Assembly (NCBI GenBank): GCA_025464875.1
Contig: JAODMV010000036.1
Span: 1 to 34,295 of the forward strand
Direction: 5' to 3'
Source of the DNA: Arthrobacter sp.
Lineage (GTDB): Bacteria > Actinomycetota > Actinomycetes > Actinomycetales > Micrococcaceae
Length of the DNA stretch: 34,295 nt
Shown: one piece after another, positions 29,691 through 34,295 of the stretch
Position numbering within the stretch: position 1 is the first letter of the stretch
Layout of the letters: each line of letters opens with the position of its first letter
Made by a program: the position numbers and the translations under genes
The notes under the pieces: generated by a model
Told to the model about the DNA's origin: nothing
The model's database searches: none
What the model saw: the letters and a program-made list of their open reading frames with translations, nothing else

Positions 29691-30926
29691 ATGGGGGGCA
29701 CCGTGGAGGCTGTGCGCATCGTCGAGGACGAAGTCCGGGAGCTGATCCGACGGCGGGGTCTGGACCCGTTGCGGCAGGCCGGCGAAGTCCGGCGCCTCGT
29801 GGAGGCGGCCGTCAGCGACTACGACGAGCGGGCCCTTCTGGCGCCGCTGCCTCCCTTGGGCCCCATGGAGACAGCCCGCAGGTTTGTCTACGACGCCGTG
29901 GCCGGCTTTGGGCCGATACAGCCGCTGCTGGATGATCCGGCGATCGAGGAGATCTGGATCAACGCGCCCAGTGAGATCTACGTGGCGCGTAACGGCGAAT
30001 CCGAGCTGACGTCGGTCTCCCTGACGGAGCAGCAGGTCCGGGACCTGGTGGAGCGGATGCTCAAGAGCTCTGGCCGCCGCCTCGACATGTCTTCCCCGTT
30101 CGTCGATGCGGCGCTCCCGGACGGGTCTCGGCTCCACGTGGTGATCCCGGACGTGACGCGCCGTCACTGGGCCATCAATGTCCGCAAGTTCGTGGTCAAA
30201 GCCAGCAGGCTGGAGCACTTGGTGGAGCTGGGAACACTGACCCCACAGGCGGCGCGGTTTCTCGGGGCGGCCGTGGCCAGTGGCCTCAACATCCTGGTGT
30301 CCGGGGCAACGCAGGCGGGCAAGACCACGATGCTCAACTGCCTCGCCGCGAGCATCGGCACCCGCGAGCGCGTCATCACCGTGGAGGAAATCTTTGAGCT
30401 GCAGTTCCCGCTCCGCGACGTGGTGGGGCTGCAATGCCGGCAAGCAAATCTCGAAGGCGAGGGAGAGATTCCCCTGCGTCGCTTGGTCAAAGAGGCGCTG
30501 CGCATGCGGCCGGACCGGCTGGTGGTAGGCGAGGTCAGGGAAGCCGAAAGCCTGGACATGCTGATCGCCCTGAATTCCGGCCTGCCAGGGATGTGCACCG
30601 TTCATGCGAACTCTGCGCACGACGCGGTCACGAAAATCTGCACGCTTCCCTTGCTCGCCGGGGAAAACATTTCCAGTGCCTTCGTTGTCCCCACCGTCGC
30701 CTCCTGTATCGACCTGGTGGTCCATTGCAGCCGGTACGCCAATGGGCGCCGGCAGGTCACGGAGATCCTGTCGCTGGGCCGCAGGGTGGAGAACGGCATT
30801 ATCGAGTCGTCCATGGTCTTCAGCATGGACGACGGCCAGCTGCAGCCGAAGGCAAATTCGATGCCCGCCGCGGAGAAGTTCGCGCGGGGCGGGCATGACG
30901 TCGCGGCGCTGCTGGAGCGGCGCTGA
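29691..30926 (+). CDS. tadA: Tad/Flp pilus ATPase TadA (CpaF family)
   Basis: The secretion ATPase that drives Tad pilus assembly at the cytoplasmic membrane. The 411 residues are a standard short CpaF: N-terminal domain (about 1-170) with GFGPIQPLLDDP, Walker A GATQAGKTT (205-213), VEEIFEL (231-237) in the place of the Asp box, Walker B LVVGEV (277-282) and the His box TVHAN (303-307). ATG 29691 has GGAG ten bases upstream; GTG 29703 is an alternative. The gene heads a tight operon with tadB and tadC. No TadZ/CpaE gene lies upstream, where many actinobacterial loci have one. Confidence 0.94.
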   Translation: MGGTVEAVRIVEDEVRELIRRRGLDPLRQAGEVRRLVEAAVSDYDERALLAPLPPLGPMETARRFVYDAVAGFGPIQPLLDDPAIEEIWINAPSEIYVARNGESELTSVSLTEQQVRDLVERMLKSSGRRLDMSSPFVDAALPDGSRLHVVIPDVTRRHWAINVRKFVVKASRLEHLVELGTLTPQAARFLGAAVASGLNILVSGATQAGKTTMLNCLAASIGTRERVITVEEIFELQFPLRDVVGLQCRQANLEGEGEIPLRRLVKEALRMRPDRLVVGEVREAESLDMLIALNSGLPGMCTVHANSAHDAVTKICTLPLLAGENISSAFVVPTVASCIDLVVHCSRYANGRRQVTEILSLGRRVENGIIESSMVFSMDDGQLQPKANSMPAAEKFARGGHDVAALLERR

Positions 30927-31780
30927 TGGCGCCGCTCCTTGGGGTGCTGGGCGGAGCCGGTCTCCTGCTGATGTGGTGGTCCGCGTGGGAGCAACCGCAA
31001 AAAGCCCAGCCCGAAGTCCGGGTCAGCAGACTGGAGGATCTGCTCCGGAGGGCAGGCATCGAGAAGGTCAGCGCAACTGGACTGCTCGTGACCTGCCTCG
31101 GCGTGGGAGCGGTTACCACGATCGTTTTCTTCGCCGTGACCCGGTCCTGGCCGATTTCGGGCTGTTTTGGACTTTTCGGCGGATGGTTGCCGATGGCCAT
31201 CGTGAAGTGGCGTGCCCGACACCGGGCAGCCGTGCTGCGGCAGCTCTGGCCCGACGTCGTCGATCACCTCCGTTCGGCTATCAGGGCGGGGCTGTCTTTG
31301 CCCGAGGCGCTCATCCAACTCGGGGACAAGGGCCCGGCGGAGCTCCGTTCCGTATTCCGCGACTTTGGCGCCGATTACCGCTCGGGAGGCCAGTTCGATC
31401 CCGCCCTGACCCGGCTCAAGGATCGTCTGGCCGACCCGGTCGCCGACCGCATCGTTGAGGCGCTGCGGCTGACCCGGCAGGTAGGCGGCTCGGACCTCGG
31501 CCGGCTGCTCGGCACACTCGCCGAATTCCTGCGGGAGAGCGCCCGGACCAGAAGCGAACTGGAGGCCCGGCAATCCTGGACGGTCAACGCCGCACGGCTT
31601 GCTGTTGCTGCGCCGTGGATGGTCCTGGTGTTGCTGGCAAGCCGGCCGGAGGCTGTGATGGCGTACAACACTCCGATGGGCGCGGCCGTGCTGCTCGGCG
31701 GGCTCGGCGTTTCCCTCATCTCGTACGCGATCATGCTGCGCATCGGTGCACTTCCGGAAGACGAGAGGGTCCTGCGATGA
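30926..31780 (+). CDS. tadB: Tad pilus membrane platform protein TadB
   Basis: A type II/IV secretion F-domain protein of 284 residues that forms the inner-membrane platform with TadC. A helix at the N-terminus and another pair at about 50-95 precede the cytoplasmic T2SSF domain (about 105-220, with AIRAGLSLPEALIQLG), and two helices end the protein (about 228-275). The ATG overlaps the tadA stop codon by one base (TGATG) and tadC starts within its own stop codon, so translation is coupled along the operon. Confidence 0.9.
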   Translation: MAPLLGVLGGAGLLLMWWSAWEQPQKAQPEVRVSRLEDLLRRAGIEKVSATGLLVTCLGVGAVTTIVFFAVTRSWPISGCFGLFGGWLPMAIVKWRARHRAAVLRQLWPDVVDHLRSAIRAGLSLPEALIQLGDKGPAELRSVFRDFGADYRSGGQFDPALTRLKDRLADPVADRIVEALRLTRQVGGSDLGRLLGTLAEFLRESARTRSELEARQSWTVNAARLAVAAPWMVLVLLASRPEAVMAYNTPMGAAVLLGGLGVSLISYAIMLRIGALPEDERVLR

Positions 31781-32718
31781 CAGGGCTGATGGCGAGCGCC
31801 ACCATCTGCGGGGCGCTTCTCGGTGCAGGCCTCTGGCTGTTGCTGGTGAGGCTTCCGTTCATGCGATCCACCACCTTTGCCGAGCGCATTGGGCCGCAAT
31901 TGAAGTCGCACAACCTGGAGTCCAAGCTCCTGCGCACCTCACCCCGGAACGTCACGCCCTTCGGGCCGCTGGAACGCATACTCCGCCCTGTCATCCGCGA
32001 TGGCATCGCGTCGCTGAGCAAGATCAATCTCGGCTCCTCAGCTTTGAACCGCCGGCTAGTCCGTTCCGGCAGCACAAAGACGGCGGTGGATTTCCGTGCC
32101 GAGCAGCTCCTGTGGGGGATAGGAGGCTTTGCCCTGGCTGTCGGGGTGGTGGTCTTCGCCGGAGCGGCCGGACGGTTCAACCCCTTCATCGCCGTGGTCG
32201 CCGTCCTGGGCAGTGCCGCAGGCGGATTCGTGCTGCGGGACTACCTGCTGGGCGCGCAAATCAGGAAACGCGAAGCCCGGATGATGGCGGAGTTCCCCAG
32301 CATCGCGGAACTCATGGCCCTCGCGGTCAGTGCTGGCGAGAGCGCCACCGGTGCGCTGGACCGGGTCTGCCGCAGCGCCAGAGGCGAACTGTCGAAGGAA
32401 TTTACCCGCGTTCTGGCCGAAACGCGGGCCGGAAAGCCCCTGATGGATGCGCTGCAGGAGTTTTCATCCCGGACCGACCTCGGACCGCTGGTCCGCTTCG
32501 TTGACGGGATGATCGTGGCCGTCGAACGCGGGACGCCGCTCGCCGACGTGTTGCGGGCCCAGGCGCAGGATGTAAGGGACACGGCGAAGCGTGAACTGAT
32601 GGAGTCGGCCGGAAAGAAGGAAATCGGGATGATGGTGCCCCTCGTATTCGGGGTGTTGCCGCTCACGGTCGTCTTCGCCGTCTTCCCAGGCCTGGCTGCC
32701 ATCAGTCTCGGGCTGTAG
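31777..32718 (+). CDS. tadC: Tad pilus membrane platform protein TadC
   Basis: The second T2SSF-domain platform protein, 313 residues. Helices lie near the N-terminus (about 8-25) and at about 115-155. The T2SSF domain (about 165-285) has EFPSIAELMALAVSAGES and LADVLRAQAQD, and the final helices carry GVLPLTVVFAVFPGL. I chose ATG 31777, which overlaps the tadB stop codon by four bases; the longer in-frame version starting at 31615 would run 54 codons into tadB. The next gene follows after 54 bases, with its own strong ribosome-binding site. Confidence 0.9.
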   Translation: MTGLMASATICGALLGAGLWLLLVRLPFMRSTTFAERIGPQLKSHNLESKLLRTSPRNVTPFGPLERILRPVIRDGIASLSKINLGSSALNRRLVRSGSTKTAVDFRAEQLLWGIGGFALAVGVVVFAGAAGRFNPFIAVVAVLGSAAGGFVLRDYLLGAQIRKREARMMAEFPSIAELMALAVSAGESATGALDRVCRSARGELSKEFTRVLAETRAGKPLMDALQEFSSRTDLGPLVRFVDGMIVAVERGTPLADVLRAQAQDVRDTAKRELMESAGKKEIGMMVPLVFGVLPLTVVFAVFPGLAAISLGL

Positions 32719-32772
32719 GAGCGAAGCACCACAAGGGGAACAGAACTCGAAAGCACACCTAAAGGGGACCAA

Positions 32773-33024
32773 GTGAAAAACATCGGAATTCGCGTCGCGT
32801 TGCTGCTTTGCACACCCACCATGCTGTCCTGGCGGCCGGCTGTATCCCGGCGGAGGGGCCCGAAGCGGGCCGCCGGGGCTGAGGAGCATCCGGAACGCGG
32901 GGACGTGCCCGGCTGGGTCATGATCACCCTGATGTCGGCCGTTCTTGTGGCCGCACTGCTGGCGCTCGCGGGCCCGGCGCTTGAGGGCCTGTTCAACCAG
33001 GCCATGGACAGGGTCAGGCAGTAG
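32773..33024 (+). CDS. Small Flp-pilin-like single-helix protein of the tad locus
   Basis: An 83-residue protein in the usual pilin position after tadC. A basic N-terminal half (1-45) leads into ERGDVPGW and one hydrophobic helix (about 48-68), then a short amphipathic end. This is the form of a Flp pilin precursor, where cleavage after the Gly would release the pilin. Unlike classic Flp, the fifth residue after that Gly is Trp instead of Glu, so processing is uncertain. GTG 32773 has AGGGGA five bases upstream, the strongest site in this operon, which suits an abundant subunit. Confidence 0.72.
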   Translation: MKNIGIRVALLLCTPTMLSWRPAVSRRRGPKRAAGAEEHPERGDVPGWVMITLMSAVLVAALLALAGPALEGLFNQAMDRVRQ

Positions 33025-33027
33025 CCA

Positions 33028-33492
33028 ATGCGCGCACCCCCGATGCTGGGGCGGAGGGCGGAGTTTAACTGCAGCGGCACGCCCCAGGGCCGCGCAGCCG
33101 CGCCCTCGGCTCCGGGCCGCCAGACGAGCGAACGCGGTTCGGCGGTGGTGGACTTCGCCATGGTGGGCGGGCTGCTGACGGTGTTCTTTCTTGCCATCAT
33201 CCAGCTCACCTTGGTCCTGCACGTCCGGAACACTCTCATCGACGCCGCCGCCTCGGGCGCCAGGTATGGAACGCTCGCGGACCGAAACCCCGAGGATGCC
33301 CGGGCCAGGACCGCACAGCTGATCGGCGTGGCACTGAATCCGGACTTCGCTTCAGCGATAAGCACTTCTGAAGCTACCTACCAAGGCGTGCGCACCCTGG
33401 AGGTCACCGTCCGCGCCCCGTTGCCAGTTCTTGGACTGATCGGCCCCCGGTCGCTGTTGGAGGTGAAGGGGCATGCGGCCATCCAGCCGTGA
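33028..33492 (+). CDS. tadE: TadE-like pseudopilin
   Basis: A 154-residue minor-pilin-like protein. After a 36-residue basic leader comes ERGSAVVDFAMVGGLL: a Gly-Ser cleavage site followed by a hydrophobic helix with Asp at position +5, close to the TadE consensus Glu. A periplasm-facing domain (about 65-154) follows. It starts three bases after the pilin-like gene and its end overlaps the next gene by 20 bases. Confidence 0.85.
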   Translation: MRAPPMLGRRAEFNCSGTPQGRAAAPSAPGRQTSERGSAVVDFAMVGGLLTVFFLAIIQLTLVLHVRNTLIDAAASGARYGTLADRNPEDARARTAQLIGVALNPDFASAISTSEATYQGVRTLEVTVRAPLPVLGLIGPRSLLEVKGHAAIQP

Positions 33493-33985
33493 ACCGAAAG
33501 GGCCCCGCCCAGCCGGCGGGCCGCACCCGAATAAAATAGACCCTGAAAAGACGGCCCCTCGCGTCGCGGACGGCACAGAGCAGGGGAGCGCCGTCGTCGA
33601 GTTCACCTTCCTGTCCCTGCTGCTGATGGTTCCGCTCGTCTATTTCATCATCACCGTCGGACAGATCCAGGGCGGCTCCTTCGCCGTCGTCGGGGCCGCG
33701 GACCAGGCCGCCAAGGTCTACGCCGCCCAACCCGACGCGGCGAGCGGCCGGGCGGCGGCCGAGCAGGCCGTCCTGCTGGCGCTCGCCGACTACGGCCACC
33801 CGGCGGAAAACGCCAGCATGGACACCAGTTGCGAACCCGCGGACTGCATGGCCGCCGGCTCGGCCGTGACCGTCACCGTCCGCCTCACCGTGCCGCTGCC
33901 CTTCGTGCCGTTCAGTGACGCCCTCCAGCTCAACGCCAGCCGGCTCAGCGCCACGGCCACCCAGATTATCGGCCGGTTTCGATGA
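33473..33985 (+). CDS. Second TadE-like pseudopilin
   Basis: A 170-residue TadE-family protein. A 37-residue leader precedes EQGSAVVEFTFLSLLL, with Glu at +5 after the Gly-Ser site and a single helix (about 40-62). The exposed domain (63-170) has a cysteine pair (CEPADC, residues 119-124). The ATG at 33473 has GGAGGTGAAGG upstream, inside the end of the first tadE gene. The paralogous pair probably forms a pilus-tip or initiation complex. Confidence 0.85.
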   Translation: MRPSSREPKGPRPAGGPHPNKIDPEKTAPRVADGTEQGSAVVEFTFLSLLLMVPLVYFIITVGQIQGGSFAVVGAADQAAKVYAAQPDAASGRAAAEQAVLLALADYGHPAENASMDTSCEPADCMAAGSAVTVTVRLTVPLPFVPFSDALQLNASRLSATATQIIGRFR

Positions 33986-34295
33986 ATCCCTCCGGGGGGC
34001 ACCGCGAAGGCCGCCATCAACACGGACGCGGCGAAGAAGGTCAAATGATCGTGCTGATCATCGGCTACGTCCTCCTGGCCCTGCTCCTTGCGACGGTGGT
34101 GGCGGCTGCATCGAGCGTGTATATAGAGCACAAGAAGTTGCTCTCCCTGGCGGACGGGGCGTCGGTGGCCGCGGCGGACAGCTTCACGCTCGGGCAGCTG
34201 GAAAACGCCGCCGGAAGCCCCACCGCCATGCTCAGCGGCGCACGCGTGCGCAGCGCCGCCGTCGACTATCTGGACCGCGACGGTGCCTTCACCCG
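33982..34295 (+). CDS. TadG-like protein, 5-prime part only (cut by window end)
   Basis: The first 104 residues of a TadG/TadE-related protein. A His/Gly/Arg-rich start (1-20) leads to EEGQMIVLIIGYVLLALLL, one helix (about 22-43), then the usual DGASVAAADSF segment (58-68) seen in actinobacterial TadG-like proteins. The Glu at +5 is absent. It starts inside the stop codon of the previous gene (ATGA). The remainder lies beyond the window. Confidence 0.8.
   Translation, partial: MNPSGGHREGRHQHGRGEEGQMIVLIIGYVLLALLLATVVAAASSVYIEHKKLLSLADGASVAAADSFTLGQLENAAGSPTAMLSGARVRSAAVDYLDRDGAFT

Overview
This is a high-GC actinobacterial chromosomal window. The mix of an FHA/FtsK-type ATPase, an RmlC-RmlD fusion, LGFP-repeat exoproteins and a secretin-less Tad pilus locus fits a Micrococcaceae-like organism (Arthrobacter/Pseudarthrobacter type). 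That placement rests on gene content and protein style only; there is no rRNA gene in the window. Most of the window is one envelope-glycan and cell-surface region.

Layout. Positions 1-1776 (minus) hold the N-terminal part of an FHA-domain FtsK/EssC-like ATPase, cut by the window edge just at the Walker A motif. Divergent from it, 2028-6830 is a tight unit: UDP-galactopyranose mutase (glf), a GlfT2-type galactofuranosyltransferase, and a Wzm/Wzt ABC exporter pair. Then come a large DUF6541-like membrane protein (6923-8908), rmlA, a MOP-type flippase-like protein, three GT2 glycosyltransferases, a DUF2304 protein and an extended SDR resembling dTDP-L-rhamnose 4-epimerases, ending at a strong terminator (15595-15634). 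A convergent minus-strand lipoprotein (15686-16174) has the cysteine spacing of subtilisin-inhibitor-like (SSI) domains. rmlB and a fused rmlC-rmlD gene complete dTDP-L-rhamnose synthesis.

From 18937 to 29407 lie three large secreted proteins that share C-terminal or central LGFP repeats but carry different catalytic domains: a metzincin-like metalloprotease (plus), an L,D-transpeptidase (minus) and a GH25 muramidase (minus). Between them are an acyltransferase-3 membrane protein, a second DUF6541-like membrane protein and a lipoprotein. Positions 29691-34295 hold a Tad/Flp pilus locus (tadA, tadB, tadC, a small Flp-pilin-like gene, two TadE-like genes and the start of a TadG-like gene).

How it may work together (inference). 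Glf and the three rhamnose genes supply UDP-Galf and dTDP-Rha. GlfT2-like and GT2 enzymes build a Galf/Rha-containing wall glycan on a lipid carrier. Wzm/Wzt and possibly the flippase export it. The DUF6541 proteins (candidate GT-C enzymes) and the acyltransferase may decorate it outside the membrane. The LGFP proteins would then be wall-targeted enzymes recognising this glycan. No CRISPR array, tRNA, rRNA, insertion sequence or prophage was seen.
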